Of a stretch of DNA of 47,238 nucleotides, positions 39,075 to 47,238 are shown in pieces. Source of the DNA: Deltaproteobacteria bacterium (lineage in GTDB: Bacteria > Desulfobacterota > Binatia > HRBIN30 > CADEER01); the NCBI GenBank assembly GCA_029262455.1, contig JAJCZJ010000127.1, forward strand, positions 1 to 47,238, written 5' to 3'. The first letter of the stretch is position 1; each line of letters begins with the position of its first letter. A model generated the notes under the pieces. It was not told where the DNA came from and did not search any database. It saw only the letters and a list, made by a program, of their open reading frames with translations. The position numbers and the translations under genes were made by a program.

Positions 39075-39992
39075 ATGCCGCTACAAATCATCACAGCCGA
39101 CGAGCGGCTAGCAACTTCAACCGGCGTCAAGCTGGTTGTCGCTGGGCCCGCCAAGATCGGCAAGACCAGCCTGGTCAAGACGCTGGACGTTGACAAGACG
39201 CTAGTGATTGACATGGAAGCTGGCATGTTGGCCCTGGACGATTGCGCGGTGGACAGCATCAATGTGCGCACAGAAGCCACCCGTCTGGGCGTTCATCCGT
39301 GGGACTTCCTGAACAATCTGGCGTGCATCATCGCCGGGCCAAACCCCGCGATCCTAGACGACAACAAGCCATATTCCAAAGCGCATCATGCTTTCGTGCT
39401 GCAGCACTACGGCAGCCGCGAGCAGTTGTTCGGCAAGTACGACACTCTGTTTTTCGACAGCATCACGGACACAAGCCGGCACGCTTTCTCTTGGGCCAAG
39501 ACGCAGCCCGAGGCGTTCAGCGACAAGAAGGTTGACCCGAACACCGGACAAGCAGCGTTGGACACGCGCGGCGCTTACGGCTTGCTCGGCCAAGAGATGG
39601 TCGGCAGTAACGGCATCTTCAATCAGCTCAAACATACACCCGATAAGAACCTGATTTTTGTCGGCCTGCTGGACGAGTTCACGGACGACTACGGCCGCAC
39701 GACCTGGGAGATGCAACTGGAGGGCGGCAAGACCAAGCGCGAGCTGTCCGGCATCTTCGATCAGATTATCTCGATGGTCGAGGTCGATTACAGCGGGCAG
39801 AAGCACCGCGCGTTCGTCTGCCAGAAGTTGAATGAATGGGGCTACCCGGCGGGCGACAGATCCGGGCGCCTAGACGTTCTGGAAGAACCTCACCTGGGCA
39901 AGCTCTTGGCGAAGATCAAGGGTGCCCATCGCAACGTCACGCTCAGCTACGACGTGCCGCAGGCTGAGCCGGCAACCTCAACAGCGGCGTAA
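39075..39992 (+). CDS. RecA-like recombinase/ATPase (Sak4-type)
   Basis: 305 residues with Walker A AGPAKIGKTS (G24-T31) and Walker B YDTLFFDS (D128). The spacing and the ID(M)E after strand 2 (LVIDMEAG) are as in phage Sak4/AAA_24 single-strand annealing ATPases. The gene is followed by an ssDNA-binding protein of the type usually paired with it. The ribosome site is CAGGAGCCAACTCT. It should promote annealing or strand exchange in phage recombination, probably with the Cas4-like nuclease downstream. Confidence 0.85.
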   Translation: MPLQIITADERLATSTGVKLVVAGPAKIGKTSLVKTLDVDKTLVIDMEAGMLALDDCAVDSINVRTEATRLGVHPWDFLNNLACIIAGPNPAILDDNKPYSKAHHAFVLQHYGSREQLFGKYDTLFFDSITDTSRHAFSWAKTQPEAFSDKKVDPNTGQAALDTRGAYGLLGQEMVGSNGIFNQLKHTPDKNLIFVGLLDEFTDDYGRTTWEMQLEGGKTKRELSGIFDQIISMVEVDYSGQKHRAFVCQKLNEWGYPAGDRSGRLDVLEEPHLGKLLAKIKGAHRNVTLSYDVPQAEPATSTAA

Positions 39993-40008
39993 AACGGAGC
40001 CAACAGAA

Positions 40009-40752
40009 ATGTCGAGAAACTACTCGCAAGCACCCGACCAGCGCGACTTTTCCGAGCTGGTCCCACACGGCACTCTTTGTGTCGGAATTTTCCGCGTCAA
40101 GCCCCACAACGTCAACGAGGGTATCTTACTGACACCCACCAAAGCCGGCACGGGTAAGTACCTGAAAGCCGACATCATCATTGAAGGCGGCAAGCACGAC
40201 AAACGCCATGTCTTCACCAACCTCAATGTCGAGAACCCGAATTCGGTTGCCACCGATATCGCGCATGGCGCTATCAAGGCCATGCTTGAATGCTCGCGCC
40301 ATCAGGTGAACGAGGTAGGCGAGCCGGTCATGCCGGACGGCGCCTACGATCTAGCCGACTACGGCGACCTGGACGGTATGAAGATTGCCTTCAAGGTCTC
40401 TGTCCAGTCACAAGCGGGCTACAACGACAGCAACGACGTGGCCGTGTTCCTGAGCCCATTTCAGACCAAGAAGGACTGGGACCGGCTTCTGAAGGGTGAA
40501 ATGGACCCTGATCCGAATGCCGTAATTGCGACAAAAAAGCCTGCCACAGTCGCCGCCGCAGCCAACCCCCAATCGCGTTGGGGCGCCCCTGCGACGGAAC
40601 AGGTCATGCCGGCCGCGGTAGCGGGCCAGGTGGCGGCAGCACCGGCTCCGGCCGCTGCAGTAGCTCCTAGCTCTGTCTCTCAGCCATCGTGGCTGCAGAA
40701 CGCCAATGCGGGTTCACCCACACCGGCCCCGGGTACGCCGAAGGCCGGCTAA
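40009..40752 (+). CDS. Single-stranded DNA-binding protein, DUF669 type (247 aa)
   Basis: The ATG follows CGGAGCCAACAGAA. Residues about 10-165 form the DUF669-like domain (DFSELVPHGTLCVGIFRVKPHNVNEGILLTPTKAGTGKYLKADIIIEGG...RHVFTNLNVENPNSVATDIAHGAIKAMLECS). This domain is regularly encoded next to Sak4-type ATPases. The last 80 residues are a disordered Ala/Pro/Gln linker with a short end. Unlike E. coli SSB, no acidic DDDIPF tip is seen. Confidence 0.8.
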   Translation: MSRNYSQAPDQRDFSELVPHGTLCVGIFRVKPHNVNEGILLTPTKAGTGKYLKADIIIEGGKHDKRHVFTNLNVENPNSVATDIAHGAIKAMLECSRHQVNEVGEPVMPDGAYDLADYGDLDGMKIAFKVSVQSQAGYNDSNDVAVFLSPFQTKKDWDRLLKGEMDPDPNAVIATKKPATVAAAANPQSRWGAPATEQVMPAAVAGQVAAAPAPAAAVAPSSVSQPSWLQNANAGSPTPAPGTPKAG

Positions 40753-40761
40753 GGAAAACTT

Positions 40762-41052
40762 GTGCAAGTCGTTTTACCTGTAGGAGAAGCCCGGCGACGT
40801 ATCGCCGAAATGAAACCAGGCTCCAGGATGATTTACCATGTTGGTTGCCTGGTGGAGGACCGGAAGAAGGACCCCAAGCTTGATATCCTCGCCAAGTTCA
40901 TGCTGCAAGCCGGGCTTCCGCCGGACTACGCCTATGCCAAGGGGGGCGTCCCAGTGGTCGGTCTGTCTCTCGGGCATGTCTGGCAAGAGCGGATAAAAGA
41001 TGGAGTTTCCATTTATTTCTTCACGAAGCTGAGAGCGAAGCCGAAAAATTAA
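40762..41052 (+). CDS. Hypothetical protein (96 aa)
   Basis: GTG start after AAGGAAAA. It opens with a strand-like MQVVLPVGEARRRIAEMKPGSRMIYHVGCLVEDRKKDPKLD, continues with a helix-rich middle and ends GVSIYFFTKLRAKPKN. A compact mixed alpha/beta protein. No family recognised. Its place between the SSB and helicase genes suggests a DNA metabolism role only by context. Confidence 0.65.
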   Translation: MQVVLPVGEARRRIAEMKPGSRMIYHVGCLVEDRKKDPKLDILAKFMLQAGLPPDYAYAKGGVPVVGLSLGHVWQERIKDGVSIYFFTKLRAKPKN

Positions 41053-41115
41053 CAATCCGTGAACGATACCGCTGGTTCAATTGCCATGTTGAGGCAGAAA
41101 ACAAGGAATAGTAAA

Positions 41116-41271
41116 ATGGGAAAAAGTCGTGTTCAAGATGAACCGGAATTAGACCAAGTTACGAAGGTGCTTCTGAAGGACAGCAAGGGCGATACGATAG
41201 TCGTTCACGACCTGGACGAACTGATTATTTTCGCCGCCGGCCGAGGGTGGATACAGGCACGCACGGTCTAA
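41116..41271 (+). CDS. Small hypothetical protein (51 aa)
   Basis: I use the ATG at 41116 because AAGGAATAG lies just upstream; an in-frame GTG at 41059 would add 19 residues without a good ribosome site. The product (VTKVLLKDSKGDTIVVHDLDELIIFAAGRGW) looks like a small strand-strand-helix domain. Function unknown. It ends 3 bp before the helicase start. Confidence 0.6.
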   Translation: MGKSRVQDEPELDQVTKVLLKDSKGDTIVVHDLDELIIFAAGRGWIQARTV

Positions 41272-41274
41272 CCC

Positions 41275-42966
41275 GTGCTTCTTCGCCCGCGTCAAAAAAC
41301 ATTTGTCGAAAAATGTCATCATGCTCTGACCGAGCACGGTAACACGCTAGGTGTGGCGCCGACCGGCAGCGGGAAAACCGTCATGCTTTCAAAGCTGGTC
41401 GGTGACGTGTTCAATACCGGAGCCGAACGAGCCATCATCCTGCAGCACCGTGACGAACTAACGAAACAGAACCGCGCAACCTTCCATAAGGTCAACCCGC
41501 AAATCGGGGCGAGCGGGGTCATCAACTCAAACCAGAAGCAGTTCAGCTCAAACGTCGCGTTCGCTATGGTGCCGACACTGGCGCGGAACATGCAGTATCT
41601 GCGGGCCGTTGATATCGCCGTCGTGGACGAGGCCCACCACACCGCCGCGGCATCCTACGGCCGGGTCCTGGAAGCGCTGCAAGAGCTGAACCCGGAGATG
41701 CTTCTGGCCGGTTTCACGGCGACCCCGAAGCGCGGCGACAAGGCATCTCTGACGAATTGGTTCAGCAACGTCGCTGACCACATATCCCTGCAGGAGCTTG
41801 TACGCTCCGGCGTGCTGGTCAATCCACGCTGTTTCGTAATCGACCTCGGCGTCCAGGAGGACCTCGCGGCGGTCAAGCGTAATGTTTCCGACTTCGATAT
41901 GTCGGAAGTTGCGAAAATTATGGATCATACACCTCTCAACAAACAGGTGGTGCAGAAATGGAAGGACCAGGCTGGTGACAGGCAAACCGTCGTCTTCTGC
42001 TCAACCGTCGAACACGCCGGGCACATTACCGACGAGTTCCGGGAAGCTGGTGTTGCCGCTCGACTGGTATGGGGCGATATGCCGGAAGCCGACCGGAGAG
42101 ACACTCTCGCCGATTTCGACAAAGGGCTCTTCCAGGTTGTCGTCAACGTCGCAGTCCTGACCGAGGGCTGGGACTGCCAGCCGGTCGATTGCGTCGTCCT
42201 GCTGCGGCCGTGTTCCTACAAGGGGACGATGATCCAGATGATCGGCCGCGGCCTGCGGCGTCTGGACCCGGAGCTGTACCCTGGCCGGCGAAAGTCCGAC
42301 TGCATCGTTCTGGACTTCGGCACGAGCATCATCACGCACGGCTCCCTGGAAGTTACCACCGAGCTGGACCCTGAGCAGGAGAAAGAAGAAGGACAGCCGG
42401 AGTTCATGCGCTGCCCCGGCTGCGGCACGTTGCTGCCCGGCGGCTCCCGGGAATGTCCGATCTGCGGCCACAGCTTTGTCGAGGAACGCCAGGCCGCGGC
42501 TGATCTAGCCGCGCTGACCAAAGAGCACCCGGAGCGAGCATTCGAGTTGCGAGAGATCCAGCTTCTGGACGCCTCGCCGTTCCGCTGGGAGACCTTCTGG
42601 GACGGCGCGGTCATGATCGCCAATGGCTTCAACGCCTGGGGCATGACCGTTTGGTACCAAGGTGAATGGCACTCCCTGGGCGCGACCAAAGGTGAGCCGC
42701 TGAAGCACCTATCGCGCGGCGACAAGCTGCTGTGTCTGGCGGTCGCCGATGACTTCATTCGCTCTTACGAAGAAGAAGACACAGCGCATAAGTCGCGCCG
42801 TTGGCTGCACTTGCAGCCCACAGACAACCAACTCCGATACCTAAACATGCAGCGCGGCCAGGCTTACGACCTGAACCGCTACAAGGCGTCCTGCCTGCTG
42901 ACATGGAAATTCAATGAACAGCGCGTCCAAGCGAAGCTGGGCGAAGCAAATAGGCAGGCAGCATGA
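41275..42966 (+). CDS. SF2 DNA/RNA helicase, RadD-like
   Basis: 563 residues from a GTG. Helicase motifs: Q-like RPRQKTFVEK, motif I APTGSGKT (28-35), motif II DEAH (118-121), motif III GFTATP, motif IV-V region VVFCSTVEH and VAVLTEGWDC, and motif VI QMIGRGLRR. After the helicase core a four-cysteine zinc finger (C380, C383, C394, C397: CPGCG...CPICG) resembles that of E. coli RadD/YejH. It probably remodels replication or recombination intermediates. The stop overlaps the next ATG. Confidence 0.9.
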   Translation: MLLRPRQKTFVEKCHHALTEHGNTLGVAPTGSGKTVMLSKLVGDVFNTGAERAIILQHRDELTKQNRATFHKVNPQIGASGVINSNQKQFSSNVAFAMVPTLARNMQYLRAVDIAVVDEAHHTAAASYGRVLEALQELNPEMLLAGFTATPKRGDKASLTNWFSNVADHISLQELVRSGVLVNPRCFVIDLGVQEDLAAVKRNVSDFDMSEVAKIMDHTPLNKQVVQKWKDQAGDRQTVVFCSTVEHAGHITDEFREAGVAARLVWGDMPEADRRDTLADFDKGLFQVVVNVAVLTEGWDCQPVDCVVLLRPCSYKGTMIQMIGRGLRRLDPELYPGRRKSDCIVLDFGTSIITHGSLEVTTELDPEQEKEEGQPEFMRCPGCGTLLPGGSRECPICGHSFVEERQAAADLAALTKEHPERAFELREIQLLDASPFRWETFWDGAVMIANGFNAWGMTVWYQGEWHSLGATKGEPLKHLSRGDKLLCLAVADDFIRSYEEEDTAHKSRRWLHLQPTDNQLRYLNMQRGQAYDLNRYKASCLLTWKFNEQRVQAKLGEANRQAA

Positions 42967-43346
42967 CAGACACCGTGAATGAAACTCCCGGAGACGCTGA
43001 AGTCGCCAAAGTTCTTTTGGCAGTCAGGCTCCTAATGTCTCAGGACGATGGTAGCCCGACACCGGAGCAGGCTTTATGGCAGGCGGTCATCGAGCAGCAA
43101 TTCAACGATGCCACATGGATCAGAGACAGCGTTACCGACAAAGCTACCGACCACCTTGACCACCGCAGACGAGATGGTGCTTCAGCGCTGATCTGGCTGC
43201 GTGGCAACACAGAGAATTTCGAGAAAGTTTGCGACCTGGCGGGAGTTAACCCCGGGGCCATCCGACGCTTCGCGAAGGAATGCTTCGGCGACCTTATCAA
43301 CGAGCTGTATCCGGGGAGCGGCGACCACACAGGAGCTAAAACGTGA
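42963..43346 (+). CDS. Hypothetical replication-module protein (127 aa)
   Basis: Helical protein: AEVAKVLLAVRLLMSQ, then PEQALWQAVIEQQFNDATW, RRRDGASALIWLRGNTENFEKVCDLAGVNPGAIRRFAKE. The last stretch is an HTH-like pattern shared by many small phage proteins near replication genes (VCELAGLDP.AVR). It may bind DNA. Overlaps its neighbours on both sides by 4 bp. Confidence 0.7.
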   Translation: MTDTVNETPGDAEVAKVLLAVRLLMSQDDGSPTPEQALWQAVIEQQFNDATWIRDSVTDKATDHLDHRRRDGASALIWLRGNTENFEKVCDLAGVNPGAIRRFAKECFGDLINELYPGSGDHTGAKT

Positions 43347-43978
43347 CAGTGACAGATGACGCAGGCCGGACCAACCTGGCCGAGCGAGAGGGGTTTAAGT
43401 GGCCCTGGCTGCAGACGATCACAGGCGGGTCATTCATCCCGAAAGAGCCGTCATCGGCGGACATAGATATCCGCGATATCGCGATAGGTCTATCCCGCGA
43501 GAGCCGGTACAACGGGCACACCGCAACCGACGAGCCGTATAGCGTTGCCCAGCATTCGGTTTACGTCTCGGAAGTCGTTCCGAAGGGCATGGCGCTGTGG
43601 GGCCTGCTGCATGACGCCAGCGAGGCGTACTGCAAGGATCTGACGTGGAGCGTCAAAACACTTCTGCCGGAATACAAGGCGATCGAGATCACAATCCAGC
43701 GGGTCATCGCCGAGAGGTTCGGCCTGCCGTGGCCGATGCCGCCTGAGATCAAAGAAGCGGACAACCGGCTGCTAGCGACAGAGCAACGGGACTTGATGGT
43801 GAAGCCGCCGCGCCCGTGGCAAGACATGCCAGCGCCGTATGACTTTCGCATCGGCGCGTGGAACCACAAGTTCGCCTATGGCGCATTCCTCCGCCGCTTC
43901 AACGCGCTGTCGGGCCGGCGCGCCGTGGAGACGAACCATGACTTTTTCGTCCGGTCGTTGAGGATGCGGACCCGGTGA
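43343..43978 (+). CDS. HD-domain phosphohydrolase (YfbR-like)
   Basis: GTG start, 211 residues. The metal-binding HD motifs are EPYSVAQHSVYV (H71), LLHDASEAY (H90, D91, E94) and a later Asp in EADNRLL, as in phage and bacterial 5'-deoxynucleotidases and dNTP hydrolases. The enzyme probably trims dNMP/dNTP pools during replication. No purZ, dndpoZ-linked or thymidylate genes accompany it, so a base-modification role is not supported. Confidence 0.88.
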   Translation: MTVTDDAGRTNLAEREGFKWPWLQTITGGSFIPKEPSSADIDIRDIAIGLSRESRYNGHTATDEPYSVAQHSVYVSEVVPKGMALWGLLHDASEAYCKDLTWSVKTLLPEYKAIEITIQRVIAERFGLPWPMPPEIKEADNRLLATEQRDLMVKPPRPWQDMPAPYDFRIGAWNHKFAYGAFLRRFNALSGRRAVETNHDFFVRSLRMRTR

Positions 43979-44913
43979 CACACGCGCACAAGAACCGCCT
44001 GACGCGGGACGGCAAAATGCACTTCGGCCCGAAGGAAACTGCGCCGCTGGGGGACATGCAAGATCGTATCAATGATCTGCTTGATACCGCCCTGGTCGCA
44101 CACAGCAGGGCTGAGTACGCCAGAACGCGCGGCTCCGGCAAGGGAGACGTGGCGAAGAAACGTATTGGCGCCGGTTACATCGGCGTCGAGTGCGCGCGGG
44201 ACCTGGCTTATCGCTATCACAAAATTCAGAAGGAAGATCGCCACGAGTACGTCAGCGCGGGAGAGTTGCAACGGCACGCGGAGAGCGGGCACTGGACAGA
44301 GGAAAAGACGGCCGTCTGGCTGAAGCTCGCCGGGTTCGATTTGCTGACCCACCACAAGGACGAGCGCGGGCAGCCGATACTGGATTTCTTCGGCAAGCCC
44401 AAGCAGTTTGGTTTCTACGCCGCGAAGGACCCGGAGACGGGCCAGGCTCGGATCGCTGGAGAGGCGGACGGGGTGATCGTAGGCGTGCCTGAAATCTTGA
44501 AAGACAAAATCCCCGTGCCGTGCCTGTGGGAGAGCAAGAAGGCGACCCAAAAGAAGTTCACCAAATTCTCGTCCCAGGGTGTTGCGAAGGCCGATCCTGT
44601 CTACTACGGCCAGATCCAAACCATGATGGCCTACATGAACCTGGAGCGGGTTCTGTTCTCCATGCTCAACCTCAACACCATGAAGTACTACTGGGAGCTT
44701 ATATCGTTCGATCGAGCGAAGGCCCAGGAGCTGACCGACCGCGCCGTTCGCGTGATGCAATCGCAGGTCCCTGAAGAGCTACCGCGGATCACGAACGACC
44801 CGGCGAACTTCAAATGCAAGTTCTGCGATTTTCAAGAACGCTGCTGGGAGCCCCCGGCCGTGCAGAAGCCAGCGCAAACGCGGGCCCCGACCTGGCTGAA
44901 GCGAGGGGCCTAG
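43975..44913 (+). CDS. PD-(D/E)XK exonuclease, Cas4/AddB-like with Fe-S cysteines
   Basis: 312 residues from a GTG overlapping the previous stop. The nuclease core shows E73, then GEADGVI (D165) and LWESKK (E186, K188). The C-terminus has C281-x2-C284-x5-C290, and one cysteine lies far upstream (C74, next to E73). This is the 1+3 cysteine layout of Cas4 and AddB/RecB-type nucleases that carry a 4Fe-4S cluster. It would generate single-stranded tails for the RecA-like ATPase encoded upstream. Confidence 0.85.
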   Translation: MTHAHKNRLTRDGKMHFGPKETAPLGDMQDRINDLLDTALVAHSRAEYARTRGSGKGDVAKKRIGAGYIGVECARDLAYRYHKIQKEDRHEYVSAGELQRHAESGHWTEEKTAVWLKLAGFDLLTHHKDERGQPILDFFGKPKQFGFYAAKDPETGQARIAGEADGVIVGVPEILKDKIPVPCLWESKKATQKKFTKFSSQGVAKADPVYYGQIQTMMAYMNLERVLFSMLNLNTMKYYWELISFDRAKAQELTDRAVRVMQSQVPEELPRITNDPANFKCKFCDFQERCWEPPAVQKPAQTRAPTWLKRGA

Positions 44914-45188
44914 TGGACAAGGTTCCGCCGTATCTGAAGGCCCGACACGCGAGCGTTACCGGGGCGATGAACCATTTTTTGGAGCACTTGGGGCACCACG
45001 TAGATATGGGTGAGGACGTAGCCATTCTGCTGGAGGCCCATCTGGCGGCGTCGGCGCGAGCAATAGCGTTCGTTGCCGACAAACTAGAAGCTAAACCAAA
45101 AGAAGTTTTCGAGGCGCAGTTCAAATCCGTCCTGCAGCACTACGCAGACTGTATAGGCAAATCACCTGGGCCGAGAGTTGTTCACTAA
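44913..45188 (+). CDS. Hypothetical protein (91 aa)
   Basis: GTG start overlapping the previous TAG by 1 bp; the TAA overlaps the primase-helicase ATG (TAATG). A helical protein (VTGAMNHFLEHLGHHVDMGEDVAILLEAHLAASARAIAFVADKL) with several histidines and no clear motif. Function unknown. It is probably translated together with the primase-helicase. Confidence 0.65.
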   Translation: MDKVPPYLKARHASVTGAMNHFLEHLGHHVDMGEDVAILLEAHLAASARAIAFVADKLEAKPKEVFEAQFKSVLQHYADCIGKSPGPRVVH

Positions 45189-47238
45189 TGAATTTCTCCG
45201 GCAGTGGGAAAAGCCTCTTCTATAAAGAGGCAAACGAAAGGGCGCTGGCGCGCGCCGAAGAATTTTTTGAAGAGTTCTTCCCGGGCGGACGGGCTGTCGG
45301 AAACGAGTGGGTGTGTAGCAGCGCGGTTGGGGGAGAGGGCCGAAGCTTCAGCATAAACATGAAGACGGGCCGGTGGGCAGAATTTAACCCCGGCGCTGTT
45401 GACGATGATGAAAAGAGCCGAGGCGGCGACGTAATAGGCGCCATTGTATCCGCCTTGGGCGCCAAGCCGCATGTCGTTCTGGAGGATATCAACCGCTGGC
45501 TGAACAGCGGCGTAGGAGCAGGAGAGCAGGACGACGACTGGTGGAGATATGAGAAAGCCGACACGACACACACATACAAAAACGCAGATGGCACATTTTT
45601 CGCCCACGCCTACCGCTGGAACGCGCAGCCGGAGTTAGGCCGAACGAAGATCATTCGCCCGTGGGACGGGAACAACTACAAGATGCCCCCGGCCGAGCCG
45701 AGGCCGCTTCTCAATCTGCCGGAGATAATCACGTCAACGGGCCCGGTCGTTCTGGTGGCCGGGGAAAAGTGCGTAGACGCCGTAGCCGAACTAGGGATGC
45801 TCGCCACGACAACCTTTGGCGGGGAAGCAGCCATCGGCAAGACGGACTTTTACCCGCTTGCCGGCAGAGACGTGATCCTGTGGCCGGATAATGACGCAAG
45901 CGGCAACAAGTGGCTGGAGCGCGTAACGGAAGTGCTCAAGAACGTGGACGCCGAGAGCGTGTGCGTTGTCCCCATTCCAAAGGGCTACCCTAAAAAATGG
46001 GACGCCGCGGACGCTGACAAAGAGACCCGGCGGCGATTGCTGGACGAAGCCCGTAGCAGCCGGCCAGTCGCGCAGGGCCTCCCGCTGTTGCGTATGGACA
46101 GCCTCACGCAGGGTGAGCCGGAAGAGCGCCGCTGGATTGTCAACGGAGCGCTGCCGCAATCCATAGCGGCTATGTTTTATGGTCCTGGCGGTTGCGGCAA
46201 ATCTATGGCGGCTCTGGACCTGTGCGTGAAAGTCGCATCCCGAGCCAAGCACACTAGCGTTTTGGACCCGGAATGTTTTCTAGGCTGTATCCCGGAAGAT
46301 GCAGCGGGCCCGACCGTGTTCATCACGCTGGAAGACGACAAGGACGAACTACACAGGCGGATGAAAGCTCTGGACCCGGAGCGTACGCACGAAGACGCGC
46401 CGTTCTACATCATACCAGGCTTGGATATAGAGGGCTTCAGCCCCACGCTAATTAAGCAAGAGGGCTACGTTGCCGTGCTGACGGAGTTCGCGAAAACCCG
46501 CCTGCAGAGTTTTATAGACAGGGTGAAAAAAGCAGCCGGGGAGAGCCCGAAACTCTTGGTGCTGGACCCGGCTGGAGATTTCATCTCTGGAGACGACAAC
46601 AGCGCCGCGGTGGTTGAACCGCTTATGCTGTACCTGCGAACCCTGGCCGCGACAAACAAGATGACCATACTTGTCATCGGTCACGTCAGCAAGGGAAAGC
46701 AGGACGGCGAAAGCATTATGTCAAGCCAGTCGCGTGGCTCCGGCGCCTGGACAAACAAGGCGCGCATGGCCTTCGGACTATGGCGCCCATCCAGCGGAAC
46801 CAGCATCTCGTTTTTGCGAGCGCTAGGCATAAAACCAAATCCGAAAGATATCGAGCGTGTCGTGTTTGGCCGGCTGACGAAAGGTAACTTTCCGAAGGGC
46901 AATGCCGGCGAGTGCAAGTTCCTGATGCACGAAAAAAGTGGGCTGCTGATAGACATGACGAAAGCAGAGCGCGACAGCATCCCGAAACCCACCGCTTACG
47001 AGGCGGAAATCATACGTGCTGTCGCAAAGGGTGTGGAACTGAACATGCCATTCACGGCGAACACGACAGCGACTGGCAAAGGTGCTGTTTCAACTGGAAT
47101 GACCAAGCGTCGGCACCAGTTGCCATTCATTCTGCAAGTGGATGCGCCGCATAGTATTACAGAGAAAGCGATAAAAGAGATCATAGCGAGGCTGCTAGTC
47201 GAGAAGAGATTAGTTAACCCGGTGGGCGGTTATCTGGA
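45188..47238 (+). CDS. TOPRIM primase - RepA-like helicase (continues at position 1)
   Basis: Bifunctional priming and unwinding protein, 714 residues when joined to 1-235. The N-terminal part (SAVGGEGRSFSINMKTGRWAEFN, about 42-70) looks like a primase substrate domain without a zinc finger. The TOPRIM domain has VAGEKCVDAV (E193) and WPDNDASG (D234, D236). The RecA-fold helicase has GPGGCGKS (332-339), TLEDDKDELHRR and LLVLDPAGDF (Walker B). GHVSKGKQDGESIMSSQSRGSGAW supplies the sensor region of RepA/RSF1010-type helicases. Ends in a small C-terminal domain. Confidence 0.92.
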   Translation, partial: MNFSGSGKSLFYKEANERALARAEEFFEEFFPGGRAVGNEWVCSSAVGGEGRSFSINMKTGRWAEFNPGAVDDDEKSRGGDVIGAIVSALGAKPHVVLEDINRWLNSGVGAGEQDDDWWRYEKADTTHTYKNADGTFFAHAYRWNAQPELGRTKIIRPWDGNNYKMPPAEPRPLLNLPEIITSTGPVVLVAGEKCVDAVAELGMLATTTFGGEAAIGKTDFYPLAGRDVILWPDNDASGNKWLERVTEVLKNVDAESVCVVPIPKGYPKKWDAADADKETRRRLLDEARSSRPVAQGLPLLRMDSLTQGEPEERRWIVNGALPQSIAAMFYGPGGCGKSMAALDLCVKVASRAKHTSVLDPECFLGCIPEDAAGPTVFITLEDDKDELHRRMKALDPERTHEDAPFYIIPGLDIEGFSPTLIKQEGYVAVLTEFAKTRLQSFIDRVKKAAGESPKLLVLDPAGDFISGDDNSAAVVEPLMLYLRTLAATNKMTILVIGHVSKGKQDGESIMSSQSRGSGAWTNKARMAFGLWRPSSGTSISFLRALGIKPNPKDIERVVFGRLTKGNFPKGNAGECKFLMHEKSGLLIDMTKAERDSIPKPTAYEAEIIRAVAKGVELNMPFTANTTATGKGAVSTGMTKRRHQLPFILQVDAPHSITEKAIKEIIARLLVEKRLVNPVGGYL
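47098..47238. repeat. Terminal direct repeat, right copy
   Basis: Exact copy of bases 1-141. One copy should be removed when the molecule is circularised, leaving 47,097 bp. Confidence 0.95.

Noticed and set aside
33945-43978. Z-genome (2-aminoadenine) pathway, because a DUF5664-like protein, an HD hydrolase and a family A polymerase are present
   Set aside because: No PurZ-like adenylosuccinate synthetase and no MazZ core are present; each of the three parts is common in ordinary phages.

Overview
The window is a complete temperate bacteriophage genome assembled as a circle and cut open inside a gene. Bases 1-141 are repeated exactly at 47098-47238, so the unique length is 47,097 bp, and the primase-helicase gene that runs off the right end continues in frame at the left end. 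The virion genes are those of a short-tailed (podovirus-type) phage: a T7-like series of portal, scaffold, capsid, tail-tube pair, gp13-like protein and three to four internal/ejection proteins. No phage RNA polymerase is visible, so the phage probably uses host RNA polymerase. A tyrosine integrase, an excisionase-like protein and a short Cro/CI-type repressor make it temperate. The host cannot be named. GC-rich coding, Shine-Dalgarno sites of the AGGAGCC type, an encoded-CCA tRNA-Pro and an RtcB very like the E. coli enzyme suggest a Gram-negative host, probably Pseudomonadota (inference).

Layout: 1-6.7 kb (+) holds the end of the primase-helicase, a family A DNA polymerase, a radical SAM protein, several small tightly overlapping genes, the RtcB RNA ligase, tRNA-Pro(UGG), a metallopeptidase-like protein and RusA. 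6.7-7.2 kb is a gene-free, AT-richer stretch with repeats. 7.2-9.2 kb (-) is a small operon of accessory proteins, one of them truncated by a 41-bp tandem duplication. 9.3-13.6 kb (+) has the small terminase, a hairpin-rich gene-free stretch and beta-rich fibre/appendage genes. 13.6-32.2 kb (+) is the large terminase and virion module. 32.2-36.3 kb (+) is the late accessory and lysis module (holin candidates, RyR-domain protein, GH24 endolysin). 36.5-38.1 kb (-) is the lysogeny block of repressor, xis-like gene and integrase. 38.4 kb to the end (+) is the recombination/replication module: RecA-like ATPase, ssDNA-binding protein, RadD-like helicase, HD hydrolase, Cas4-like nuclease and primase-helicase.

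Genes in each block overlap by ATGA/GTGA/TAATG junctions, so expression is by long polycistronic messages. The most unusual global feature is a 7-bp element, TGT(A/C)GGA, found as direct repeats about one helical turn apart (and sometimes inverted) in most of the larger gene-free regions; in two cases it overlaps a plausible -10 box. It looks like a phage-wide operator. Other points of note are the radical SAM protein beside an RtcB ligase and a tRNA (a possible RNA repair/modification set), a beta-domain shared by the two neighbouring tail-tube proteins, the chain of hairpins after terS, the repeat cluster at 6.74-7.09 kb, and two recent-looking lesions (a frameshift near 3796 and the tandem duplication at 8229-8310).
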